Part shown: positions 1-12,000 of the stretch, piece after piece
Layout of the letters: each line of letters opens with the position of its first letter
Numbering within the stretch: position 1 is the first letter of the stretch
Assembly (NCBI RefSeq): GCF_001949145.1
Contig: NW_019091356.1
Coordinates: 460,938-524,937, forward strand
From: Acanthaster planci
Lineage: Eukaryota; Echinodermata; Asteroidea; Valvatida; Acanthasteridae
DNA: 64,000 nucleotides
Direction: 5' to 3'
The notes under the pieces: model-generated
What the model was told of the DNA's origin: nothing
Seen by the model: only the letters and a program-made list of their open reading frames with translations
Databases searched by the model: none
Translations under genes and position numbers: made by a program

Positions 1-283
1 CAGGTGTCAGTTTTGTAATGATTATTGTTTCTTAATGATGGGTGCACTGTCAGATTAACCTAAATTACTTTCCATACCAAAACAACACATTCAACTGCAA
101 GTTTCTTATAAAGAACCTATAATTCTGGAATTGCATATTTTGTATGTGTTTGGGGGCATTCCCCTCTCAGCTATGTACAAAGTTGAAGAGTATGCCACTT
201 CAGAACTGGATATTGTGTGCTGATGTTGAAGATTAATGTTTAACTCAAAAGATCCACAATTGTTTGCTTGGTGTGTGTTTCAG

Positions 284-413
284 TGCCAGCTGTGAGACTG
301 TCATCAATTTCAGTGAAATCATTAAGAAACGCAGAGGTTCATACAGTCCTACTCTCTCAGACTCCATAGTCAAAAGAAAAAATCATGAATGTCTATTGAA
401 ATGGACTGGCTAA
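284..413 (+). CDS. Candidate 3'-terminal coding exon of an unidentified upstream gene
   Basis: A pyrimidine/GT-rich tract ending in TTTCAG precedes position 284. From there one frame (first base completing a split codon) stays open for 42 codons to a TAA at 411-413. The peptide is rich in Lys, Arg and Ser, including a KKRRGSYSPTLSDS stretch, and reads like a protein C-terminus rather than low-complexity sequence. An AATAAA follows 44 bases after the stop (457-462), at a position suited to 3'-end formation. I recognise no family. A 42-codon open frame is common by chance in DNA of this composition, and the partner exons would lie off the left edge, so this is only a candidate. If real, it would be the end of a gene transcribed toward the receptor gene. 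Confidence 0.25.
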
Positions 414-456
414 AAGTGCAATGTTGAGAAGAACTTGCAGTATTTTATTTTTGGCC

Positions 457-462
457 AATAAA
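457..462 (+). terminator. Possible polyadenylation signal AATAAA
   Basis: A canonical AATAAA hexamer lies 44 bases downstream of the TAA of the candidate terminal exon at 284-413. The hexamer is frequent by chance in AT-rich DNA, so its value depends on that exon being real. Confidence 0.2.
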
Positions 463-1525
463 CAGACTTACAAGAAATTTAGGACCAAGGCTCTGAAAAC
501 ATTGCCCTTTTTATCCCATATTGAACAAATAATGTCATAAAAGGGATTATTGTTAAAACTCACGTGTGAAGAAAGGCTGCTATCTAAAATTAAGAACATT
601 TGTCAAATGTTTAATTTCAAATGAAGCTTTTTGTCTTGCCAACACAGATAATTGATGGTGCAAAGTGTACACGATTACTTCACCACTGTTTATTCCCCCT
701 CCCCCCCCGTGATGGACCGTCTAGTCAACAACATTTACTCAAGACCAGATAGCATCGCTGTCGTCTTCCCAACATCATCAATTTAAACCCTGCCAATCTG
801 AGGGCGCTTGAGTCACTGTCCGCATACGGTCAGTACTGACAGACGAGCAAGACGCTCAACGTAATGAGCTCGTTGGAGTGACAAAGGACACCACCCCCAC
901 ATACGGGCATTCTGATAACGTGCATCAGTCACGTTAATGTTTGACACGCGTCGGCGTGCAGACGAGTGTGTGTGTGTGTCAGAGTCTAAGAGAGGCTTTC
1001 TACTGCGTTGTCATTAATGAAGCCGTGAAAGGGATGACTCATCCAACCACAATAATAGCAGGATTGTCTGAAATATCGTAAAAGGGTCCTTGCACGCTGA
1101 AATTCTCAGCACAGTCATTACAACTTCAACTGTCAGAATTATTACGGCTTTTCTTTATTTGATGCCTCAGTTACACAGCTTTTACTGTAAGTTTAATGGT
1201 CTATATCAGTATATGCAGATAAGTGCCATATTGGACTAGAGGGATGCTTTAGCACTGCGGTTTTGTGAGGTAAAGGTGAATGCACTTTTGTGGAAGTAAA
1301 TTTGCATATTGAGTAGCTGCACTTGATATGAGAGATTAACAGAAATGAAGTGTGACATTGTTTTGTGTATAACCCAGATGGCTTCATTGGCCATGAAAAG
1401 TGGTTCTGGATCAATTCACATCCGTTTGCTCTCTTGTGCAAGAGATGCTTTGTCATTAAGCTGAAAAAGAGGATTTCATCCATTCTGGGACAGTTTCAGC
1501 TGTCCAGTTTGGTTTATACATGCAG
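463..1525. other. Non-coding, no gene seen
   Basis: No exon is recognised here. There is a C-rich run near 694-707, a locally CpG-richer patch at about 750-970, and a short TG microsatellite at 966-979. Confidence 0.5.
966..979. repeat. (TG)7 microsatellite
   Basis: This is an uninterrupted run of alternating T and G, seven units long. It is probably length-polymorphic and has no evident function. Confidence 0.8.
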
Positions 1526-1644
1526 ACCTGCCAACCTGTCGTACTCCTTCCTGAGGTTAAGCATGAGCCCTCAGTTCATTTAAAATTCTAATCTAGTATG
1601 TGGTGATTCCTCACCGCAGGAAGGAGTTCGACAGGTTGGCAGGT
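1526..1644. mobile_element. Foldback (inverted-repeat) element
   Basis: Arm 1526-1557 and arm 1613-1644 are reverse complements at 30 of 32 positions. They begin with ACCTGCCAACCTGTCG on the left and end with the complement on the right, and enclose a 55-base loop. Flanking bases (TACATG on the left, TATGTACAT on the right) extend the symmetry loosely. The structure fits a small foldback or MITE relic. No target-site duplication could be fixed and no transposase is present. If transcribed, it would form a long hairpin. Confidence 0.6.
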
Positions 1645-1830
1645 ATGTACATCATAGTTGTGCTTGTTTCTCTGTATCAATACTTGGCCAGATATTGCTT
1701 TAATATTTCCGGAGGTTGTCAACAACATGTACTTCAGTCATATTTCCTTGCTAAACTTGTCTGCTTAATGTCCACCTTTGAACGCTTATCTATCTGCTGT
1801 ATCTTGGGTCATCCCCTTCCACCTTGACAG

Positions 1831-1935
1831 ATGGTAGTCATCAAACTTGAATCTGTTGACAGAGACTTTGCTTCCAAACGTGCCATCCACCCATCCAAGC
1901 TTTACCGATCTCACAAACGCTCCCCAAGAAAATAA
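1831..1935 (+). CDS. Candidate short terminal exon, product unknown
   Basis: A pyrimidine-rich stretch (TCATCCCCTTCCACC) and TTGACAG precede position 1831. Of the three frames that start there, only phase 0 stays open. It gives 34 codons, starting ATG and including a basic run with HPSKLYRSHKRSPRK, and ends in TAA at 1933-1935. That stop overlaps an AATAAA at 1931-1936. The basic tail faintly resembles the end of an LTR-retroelement integrase, but the match is far too short to claim, and no family is recognised. The foldback element just upstream would fit a transposon-derived setting. Chance cannot be excluded at this length. Confidence 0.25.
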   Translation: MVVIKLESVDRDFASKRAIHPSKLYRSHKRSPRK

Positions 1936-4900
1936 ATGCCACCATAAACATTATTGCAACTAATTCGCTACCCAGTGATTATTTAGGATTCTTTGGGAGT
2001 GTTTGGCATTACAATCAGGGCAGTTGGGAGAAACAGCGTCTGGATTTATTGAGGCACGCTCAGATAGTTCCTGTCAGCGTAATTCAGATCTTGACTGAGT
2101 GAATGTTCAGTGATTTCTTTCAATTAATGGAGTGTCCTAGATATAATAGGTAATTCTTGTCAAGAATTCATTGGGTGACATTTTAAAATAAGTGCCACTC
2201 TGCTGTTTTATTATGATCTGTGAGAGATTGGGTTACAAAGAGAAACTTGCTCAGTTCTGTTTTGCAACTGTTGTATCCTGATGAAACTCTCCTGCTTTTA
2301 TCAAGAGAGTGAATAACAATGTTTGAAAATAGTTTACAAATTGTTGATACTCCTAGTCATTCCTGGGACAGTCCAGGCAGTCAATACTGGTCACAAAAGT
2401 GTACCCTTTTATTGAATGGAAATGATTTAAATATTCCAATTGATTCTCACTGTCTTTAGCAGTCTATTCAAACTTACTCCTTCCCACCCCCAAGAGTATG
2501 ATAAGCTTCAATTAATCACATTGTTGAAAGGCAAAGGATCTCTTTCCCCAAATGAATGTTCCACAGTGTCAAGCAAATATATCACCAATAGAAAAAGCTT
2601 CGAACCAGTAACATAGACCCTATATTCTTCACCCTTCAGTTTTCCTTGTTTCACCAAGTTATTGGAGACCGTTAGACCTCATTGCCTAAAGCTCTACCAT
2701 CCAGCGTTACATATACAGGGTTGATTTTGCCCTCCAAAACTCTACCCCACCCAGAAGTACTAAAAAAAAAATTGTCTGCAGTTGAGGGTTTACAATTACC
2801 AGCCCAATGACTGCAACAAAATGTCCAGGAACTAACACCCGCAAGCTAATCACTGTGGTGTCAAATATACCGTACACCCCCGCAAAACAAAATTATTCCC
2901 AAACCCTGCAGTTTTCCATCCAGGTTTTTCCCTCCAAGTTTGCTGGTTTTATTTTTCCTTGACATCGTCAATTTACAGGCCAGTCTTCATTACCAGTGCT
3001 CTGAGTTTGCCGGCAGCATTTCACCTGCTGACTTGGTCAGACCCCTTTGGAGATTTCTAATGATTCTTCTGGGGATCCTGTCTTATTTGTTGTCTAGTAT
3101 CCCAAACCCTTGCTGCCATCAAACCACCCCCCCTCCTTTCCCTGGACACATTGTGGTGGAGGGTGATTAAACATCTTCACAGTAGGACCCAGGCTGTGTG
3201 TCTGGAGGAAGAAGAGGCAAATTAATTAGTGGGTGATCGACCGACCGTAGTCACGCTCGCATCGTCGGTGCAATAGCTGTAGGGAGAGAGAAAGAACAAA
3301 GAAATTGATGTGCATTGAGGCCAATCTGTTGCAACTTTTTTAAGGAGGAAATCATTATCAGTTGACTTGCTGCGAGGTGTTTTTCCGAACCAGGGCAAGC
3401 AATAATGTATTGGAAGTGAAATGAGATGGAAAATAGCTGAACTTATCTTGGTAAAATTTCGAAGACACTTTCAACATGATATTTTTTCCTTTCCAATCTT
3501 GAAAATGTTATGACTATTGTTTTCCCAATTGCATGTGCTAGTGTCTGTTTTAATGACATGTAAAACTTGAAATGCAAAAGTTTTTGTGTTTGTATTTTAC
3601 TTTTACACTATATTCTAGTAAATCTTGTAAAAAATAAAAAGAACCATTAATAGACATCACATATTCACGTTTTCCAATTATTTGATCCTCTCCAGAAGCT
3701 CAAACATTTCATTTTCAAGTTGTTTTGAATGTCATGCTTATTCTTGAACTGGAGAACTAACGGATGACAGCTCCAACATTTGCAGTTCATGTGAAACCCA
3801 TGTCTTTTGTCTTTTTTCCCTTACAGTCGTTGCAGACATTGACTTGCTAATTAGAGTTTGTTTTGTGCAGAGCCAAAGCTGATTTGGATTGCAAGATTCT
3901 CCCGTAAACCACTCCCTGGGGTTTTGTGCTTGTCTTACATTAGCATGATTCTTTATTGGCTTGTATTTCTTCCAAGCTCCTTACGGATAAATCCCCATGT
4001 TCTTTTTTATGATATTCATACCACTGCTAGTCTCAAGCGACAAAGCCAAATGGCCCGGCGATGAGAGACAACCTTTACATTTTTCTAGTCATGATAGCCA
4101 TTTTTATATTTTCCTCCAGAGTTATTGATGTTCCAAGAGGCAATGACCAGGAATTCTACACAAAGGGAATAAATTTTGATTATGCTAGGAAATTATGAAT
4201 CCTGCTCGTAAATCTTTTTGACAGTTGTTTGACAAGTGTTGGGGAGGGGCCATGTGCAGTTCACAGAGCATACAAACACTTTTAGTTTTGCTATTAATGC
4301 CTTCAAAAAGCAGACTCTTATGGTTGGCTTGAGATGATGTAATTAGTTTCATATTGAAGAGTAACTTTCCCTAAGTTTTGGAACAGAGGTTGTGATAAAT
4401 TTGCTTTTGGTAATCTTTGTTCTGTTTTCCCTTTATTGTGATTTTCACAGAGGTCATGTCGTGCAGTATGAAAGAAATTTTAAAAAATCAGTCTTGTCTA
4501 GCTGGCAGTTTGAAAGAACATAGGCCCTTCTACATGAGATGTTGACAAGACACACATTAAAGAAAATCAAATCATGTTTTTGCCTTGACATCTTGCTAAC
4601 CTGTGGCTGTTCACAGGTGCATCTGGAAAGACCCAGCAATCTATAAAATGACTGTGGACTTTCTCATATTGATTTTTCTCTCCCCGTTTTGTTCCATTTC
4701 TGTGTGATTTAGCTTCAAGTCACAAGATTTACCAATCATTTTTGGGTTGTCATTTTACCAATATTTCCTGAGGCATATCAAAACACACCGCTCAGTCCCC
4801 CGCAGGCATGCTGAGGTGTAATTAAGTTTGAGGTGGTAATGTGGTTTGGTTGGAAGCCACATCTCATTCCGACTTTGCCAGTCAGCCCAAAATATCGCAT

Positions 4901-5496
4901 GATTGAGCATATATATACCAGAGGGTGTGGGAGGCAAAGAAGGAACCAACCATTTGAGTTGGGGGATGACATTTCTGGAAGGGGTGGGTGTCATTTTAAA
5001 ATCAAAACAAGATCCTGAAAATCATCAAAAAGGGGTTGGTTGGTAAGTCAGGATATACATTAGTGCAACTGAGGTAACAAGAATTGTCCAAAGTTGTCAC
5101 TATTCCCAGTTCGGAGAGTACAAATCAAGTGGAAACTCTTGGCTAAGCTTTATTCTGAGTAGGTTTCTGCATAGCAGTACCTGACTTATGTGACACACCT
5201 ACTTGATATGTTGCATGTTGCCTCTCCATAAAACTGGTCCACTCTTGGGACTAATTCTGAAGTTCCACACTGGACAGAAACATTTTCACCGCGATAGTAC
5301 CGAGAGAGTTGTTTTACATATTATAGCCTGTTGCCATTCTAACATCCATTTTGTTGTCAACAATACTTTTAAAACCTGTTCAATGTAGCAAAATGCACAT
5401 GTTGTCTGTGCCATCAACATTTTCACCAGTGTTGTTACATGTTTATACAACATCAAATTACGTGTAAATTGTAATGTAAAGGGTGTAACTTCAGAC
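1936..5496. other. Non-coding, no supported gene
   Basis: This is AT-rich, CpG-poor unique sequence. There is a small CpG cluster at 3237-3276. A 25-codon open frame follows a CTCCAG acceptor-like site at 4120-4198, but it is too short to call. No repeats or RNA genes are evident. Confidence 0.5.
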
Positions 5497-6074
5497 TTCA
5501 GTTGATATAGGGTACCTTCAGTTAATATAGGGTACGTTCAGTTAATATGGGGTACCTTCGGTTAATATGGGGTACCTTCAGTTAATACAGGGTAACCTTC
5601 AGTTAATATGGGGTACCTTCAGTTAATATGGGGTACCTTCAGTTAATATGGGATAATTTCAGTTAATATGGGGTACCTTCAGTTAATATGGGGTACCTTC
5701 AGTTAATATGGGGTACCTTCAGTTAATATGGGGTACCTTCAGTTAATATGGGATACCTTCAGTTAATACAGGGTACCCTCAGTTAATACGGGGTACCTTC
5801 AGTTAATATCAGGTACCCTCAGTTAATATGGGGTTCCTTCAGTTAATATGGGGTACCTTCAGTTAATACGGGGTACCTTCAGTTAATACGGGGTACCTTC
5901 AGTTAATATCAGGTACCCTCAGTTAATGTGGGGTACCTTCAGTTAATACGGGGTATCTTCAGTTAATACGGGGTACCTTCAGTTAATATGGGTACCTTCA
6001 GTTAATATGGGGTACCTTCAGTTAATATGGGTACCTACAGCTAATATGGGGTACCTTCAGTTAATATGGGTACC
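5497..6074. repeat. 20-bp minisatellite with a KpnI site in nearly every unit
   Basis: About 29 head-to-tail copies of a 20-base unit, consensus TTCAGTTAATATGGGGTACC, fill this stretch. Units differ by single bases (ATATGG, ATACGG, ATACAG and ATATCA variants). Some units near the right end have lost one G and are 19 bases long. One unit near 5592 has gained a base. GGTACC (KpnI) recurs at the unit junction. Degeneration is greatest at the left edge, where the first unit reads TTGATATAGG, as is usual for arrays that expand from the interior. The array is non-coding because the frames are interrupted by TAA in each unit. Confidence 0.97.
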
Positions 6075-9000
6075 AGTGCATTCAAGTTCACAGTTATTCA
6101 GAAGAGGATCAGGTATCTTTTTTACAATGCCCAACCAATAAGAGGTGCTTTAAGTAACCAGAACACACACAAAGCTGTGACTCACTGCTTTTCCCTCACA
6201 TTTATGGATTTTTCCCAATATATTTGTATTTTTCATCTGTTGGCCCCATTTCTCCTCCCCTTCCTCATTCCCTGCCTTTAGTGAAGCCACTGGTCATTTC
6301 CAGGGTAGGTAGTTGATTCATTTTCGGTGGAATGCTTCATTTCCCCTACACACACACCCTAGTATTAATCTTCTCCTCCTTCCATCACCTTTTTTCTTTA
6401 CATCCTGTCCTTCTCCTCCAGAAGCAAACCCACTCTTCTCCCCATCCTGTTCGCATGAATTAAGGATCATCCGCCCTCTGGCAGTCTGTGTCACAAATAG
6501 TGGCTTTCACGGCTCCAAGCTGTTGATACTAGACCAGAATGGGTTTATGCCACCCTCTGGCTTTTTCAGTAGATTTTTTTTTTTTTCGCTCAACATCTTT
6601 GCTTTTGAGTTGGCATTGCCCAGTCTGAGACTGTCGGAATCCCCGGTGTGCTTCAACTGTGAATACAGTATGCAGTGCCTGCTGGTACCGTCATTAGTTG
6701 ACTCAGAGTGGGAGAGAGACAGACAGAGACAGATTTAAAGTGCTAGAGAAGAATTGTCTTGAAGGAAAAAGTGTGGAGAAGCCCTGTTGTAAGAGTTGAA
6801 TCTTGAGAGGACGCAAAGTGGAGATTATTTGGGAGGAGTAGCAAGGGAGGAGGGGGCCACTTTGCTCTGAGATGAACTTAAGACATTTTCTCAAGACTGA
6901 GAAAATATTGGCTTTTGGAAAGAATGGCTTGCAGGGTTCTGTCCATCACATCACAATCTCTCTGGACATGTGAGGCGAGACGTGTTCCACTTTGGGAGAT
7001 TGAACGACTAGCCATTCTGATTTTTGTGTTGGTATCTGGGAATTCCAGAAAATTACAGAACTTGAACAAATTGGCATGCCAAATTAAGTTTAACAAGTTT
7101 CCTTAATATTTCACAATAAGTTGATCTTTTGAGATGAGATGAGATGAGATGAGATTATTCAACCAATGAAAGACAGTTAAAAAACAGTTAGCATCAGTAA
7201 TTAACTTGTTCCTTGAGCTCTCAATAAAACATACAAAAATACAAAGGTAACGTTGGTATTACTAAATATTAAATACAAGTACAAAACTAAAGTATCTTGT
7301 TTTTGCACCCCGATTAATACCATCACTTTTTTACAAATTCAGCTGGTCTCTCAAGATAGATGTGTGATCAAGAACCAGTTTGTCGACTCTTTTGAATTGT
7401 TCATCCATTTTTAATTGTGCTTAGTTTGAATCTGTGATTTTTTTTAGTTTTTGTAGATTTTTTAACAATAAATTGAATTAGGAAGGTCAAGTCTCTAAAC
7501 TTAATTGAGCTGCTTGTGTGAAGAGGTAAGATACACAAGGTCTTCATAACTGGAAGTGGGTAATCTTTGGAGACAAGCCCTTTATATGCATGCCAAAGAC
7601 AGGAAAATTTCTGGAGAGCATTTTCTCATTTGTGAAAAGTCTTCCATTCATTCAGAAGTTCTCTCAGCATCGATTTGCTTGTGCCATTCCATCTCATCCA
7701 GGTACACAAACATTCCCTTGGGGATCCAACAGCAAACTGTACCCTCCCCACCAAATCTACCAAGTGTCCTCACTTGATTTACACAGCCTATTCCCTCCCA
7801 ACCCTTTCCTCTTTCCCCAGTCCCACACACCCTCAATCCATTCATGGCTTCAGTCATCACTTCATCCCTACCGTACACCCAGGGTCTTTACAACGATGGA
7901 GGAAGGAAAACAGACAACCAATCTCCTAGTAACTGGTCCACATGCATTTTGGCTGGTTCCCCTACCCCTTTTCACCTGCTTTCTTTATAAACAGATTTCA
8001 CATTTGATCACCAGCATGCAGTGACTTAAAGGAAGAAGATTAAATCAAGACGCAGTTTGTATTGATCTGTATGGTTTGCTCAATAGTGACTCACACCGTT
8101 CGTAGTTAGGTGGAACTGGATGCTGGTATAGCACACTGTAAAACAGCCTAAGGGAATACATTACCATCACGTGCCTGACACATGAGCAGTTGATACATTT
8201 CAACATTTCCTAGTGAGGCTGGTCATCAATCCACATTGACATGAGTGAAAATCTCTGGATGTGTGGCTTTGCAGTGAAATAACCATTTTACTTTTGATCA
8301 TCCTTAGTGATATCAAGATAAATTACCCTTTCTTTAAAACTTGCTCTCAGTATTCATGCATTTTCCCAAGCAGGTTTAGATCAAAACACTGCTTTATTTG
8401 AGAATATCTTGTTTTATTTATTTTGGATGAACTGATTAACAAGTTATTCTTTACATTTTGTGCTTTGTGAATAAATACTTTTTTTAACCAGATTGAAATC
8501 ATATATTCCCTGGAGAAAGGATTTGTCAGTACAAACATGAATTGTTCATCTTCTCCTTGTAGGACTGTTGCAGATCTCTGTATTTAAAACAAAAAAATGC
8601 TCAAAACCTATTTGCACAGTTGGGGCAGAAATTTGAGCAGAAAATAATGTGCAGTAAAATTTTCCAGGTATTGGTTGGCATTCAGAGGTAACCAATTTCT
8701 TAGCTGAACAAGTATTTTTTTTTCTTCCTTTTTTTTTTAAAGAAAACCTCATACACCTTGCATAGCAGCTCTACATCCCATACATGTAGTCTTGTGGTTC
8801 ACTACTGCGACTGACTAAATTCATTCTCAGCATGACTGGTCAGGCCCATCTTCCATTTGCCAGGTGCTGCTGTATTTTTTACCCAAACAAACATTCATGA
8901 TCTCCATGCCAATATCTCACCCTCACCGAGGGTCGTTGACTCACCGGTCCCCGACAGAGGGTTACCAGTAAACAATCTGTGGGTGTCTCAGTGTTCTGAA

Positions 9001-12000
9001 TTCATCAGAGCTTCATGTGGCGTTCCAAGGATGGGGAACTACTGTAAAATAGATGTATACAACGATGGAGAGTTTAGAAAAGTGAAAGGAGACTGAAGTA
9101 TGAATATTTCATCTACAGATGTATTCTTGTTTGATCAGTGGTTGGACACAAAAAGAAGTATTACATTTGAATTTCAATCACTTCGCTAACTGTACGCTAA
9201 GCCTAATATTCAAGCATTTGACTTGAGTAACAGTGTTTCAACTTTTTAAATATTTTGCAATTGGCCAATTTTTATAAAGGCCTGTGTTTACTAGTTGTTC
9301 CTTTTGAGGAACAGAAAGTTTGACACAAAACTTTCCCAAAAAAGAAAAGCAAGCCAGGGCAATTCTTTTCTCATTTTCAAGCTGTGCCATGGTAGGCCTA
9401 TTGGGCATTATTCAAAGTGACTGACAAAATGATTATTGCCTCTCAAGAAATGCTTCCTTACTGTAGGACAATTAAATAAGATTTAAATGAAAACAGAAGA
9501 CCAGAGTAATGAATGCTGCACGTTCTTGAGAGATACCTCCACCATCTGACCGAGGAAAAAAATGGTATTGCTCCAAAGAGATGGATTTCAGTGTCCACAT
9601 GTTTAGATAACTGAGTCAACATTGTGGACTAACATTCTTAACTGTATTCGTGTAAGATATTTGTCATTATTACAGAATCACTTCCGAAAGAATCAACCTT
9701 TGTTCTCTCTGCTCAAGCTGTTTGTATTATCTTCTTTGTCGATTGCTCAGTTAGATCAGCAAATAAGGTTTTAGGATTGTTTCAACAGTGGATGGTTAGT
9801 TCACATTGGTCTTTGATTTATCACCCTTGTCCCAATGCAAATATCAAAAACACCGACCACGTTCAGCTCTCATCCTGCGCATCTTTGCAGAAGCGGCAAC
9901 TGATCTTTTTTACCCTCGGTGAACAGGAAAGAACAAGGAGCGCACACTTCAGTGATTAATTTTTGGTTACTAAGGAGCATTCAATGACGCCATGTCAGTT
10001 CTGTGATTGATTCCCCAAATCATGCCCAAATGTAGTGTTGAGAGTTTATAGAGATGCACATTAATCTGATCAAGGCAAAAGATTGAACACTCTCAGACCT
10101 TGTTATCCAATATAATCAGAGTGGAATCGAGTTTGATACATTTGGATCTTTTGTCAGTGGTAACAAACATACCGCTGTGCTTACTATGGTGGGCATTTTT
10201 TTCATCTAGAGTGTACACTATCCACGAAATTGAGATTCTTGTTTTTAATTTTAGTTGTGGGTTCACCAGGGTACATCTTAACCATCAAATGGTTTAAACT
10301 GTGGTGTCACATCTATGGCACATATGTGCCTCATGCATGAGTGAGAACAGTTCTTCATGAGAATGTATGTCAGAGTTAGAACAGTTGGGATCAGCTTTCC
10401 ATCACACAAATGGTGTAAGGTGCACATGGCATAAAGTACATGACCCCAAAATGCGCTAGTCCAAATTGAAGCTTGTGTGTAATGAAGTGTTTTATAATTG
10501 ACGATGCACCAATGCATAATGCATGTACACATGGCTAGGCTGAGGCAAAGAGCTCTTAAGCTTTTTAAACGCAACTAATCCATGTTGCCATTGGCACTCC
10601 ATTAGAAATTCATGTTGCCAAGCAACTGCATTCTTTAAATGATAGATGCAACAATAGTCTATCAGTCTGTGTCAAATTCTGATTGGTCGAGAAGCCTTAT
10701 TTGAAGTTAGACACAATCCATGAACCAGAATTCAGAATTTATTCTTGGCAGATTTCATCAGGAAATGTTGCTGATTGTAATTTTGGAGAGGTGTAGGATG
10801 TTCATGTACGATTTCCTTTCCTAAAGATTTTCTTTGAACACTTACACTTGGGCTGGGATCTTGTGTTCAAAACTGCCATGGCATCATTAATCAAATCACT
10901 TGATTGATCCATCCAGACATTTTCAAAGCTAATTTAGCAGAAAATTGGGGTACATGAAGAGAAACTGGGGGACAGGGAGGCAAGGAAATGAATAGGGCTG
11001 CACTAGAAGAGTCAGGAAAAAAAAGATCAGAAAGACATCAAAACGTAAGAATGGAAACTGATACTGGGATGAGAAATGTGATGGTAGGTGGAGATGACAA
11101 GATTGGGGGGAAAGCCATCATCCCTTGAGGGAAGGAGAACTGCCCAAGATGGTTGCCATCGACTGATTCACACTCCACCTCCCATCACTGCTGGGGATAT
11201 GCATGAAGGAAGGAGGGATATGGTAACAACTAGCAAAGATGGGAAGCAAAAGCGTTATTATTACTGGGGGTCATCTTAGACAAATTTACAAGGCCTTAGG
11301 GGACTGGCTCTGTTTGTGGGTTAATTACTCTAGACTTGGGGGACACTAAATTGGAAATACCCCCTGTTGGTTTGCATCAAGCGATTGAAGCGAGGAATGT
11401 TTACCTTGATTTGTCAAATTATTGATCATCCAATTTAGATTTGAGGCTCTACTGTCCTCTGTGCTGTCTTATCTTATCTACTGTCTGTGCAACCAGTTAT
11501 GGATACAGGCAGTTAAAAAAAAATTGAGAAGATCATTCCCAGCATGGATGAATAAATGAAAGAAATAACTGTGGAGAAAATTTGAGCTCTAGAAATTTCC
11601 TGAATGAATTCAAAGTAAGTTGAGGTAATGAAAGGATTGATGTAGGATTGAAACTTCTTGTTAAAGCCGGAAGAATTTGTATGGGAAGCTATCTACCTCA
11701 GAATAACAGAAATCCAGTTGGCCAAAAAGTTCTGATAGTTTAAGTTTGTTCCACTGCGCAGTATCAAGAATGGTCTGGTGCTGCATCATTAGTTCCACTG
11801 TATTGCCTGCAATCCCAGATACATGTAGGTGCAAAGTAACAGTTAAGCAAGGTTCCCTCACCAAAATGAAAGGTTTTACTGGCAGTTTGCGATATTGCGT
11901 TTGTGAAACATGAATCACCATGCCATATATGCTGATTTAGTTTGAGATAGTAAATCCTTTGTTACAATACTTTATTTGTAGGACTTCATGTTTCCTTCAC

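Noticed and set aside
4120-4198. 25-codon open frame after a CTCCAG acceptor-like site
   Set aside because: Too short to distinguish from chance, and there is no supporting downstream or upstream partner.
5497-6074. CRISPR-like array
   Set aside because: Units abut directly with no spacers. It is a minisatellite in a eukaryotic genome.
6313-6738. 141-codon plus-strand open frame
   Set aside because: The first half is CT-rich low-complexity (FFF, PSPFFF, SLR) with no family match. The length is expected by chance in six frames of 64 kb.
7590-8024. 144-codon plus-strand open frame
   Set aside because: It is pyrimidine-rich, Pro/Ser/His-biased and overlaps other open frames of the same bias. 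There is no splice or domain support.
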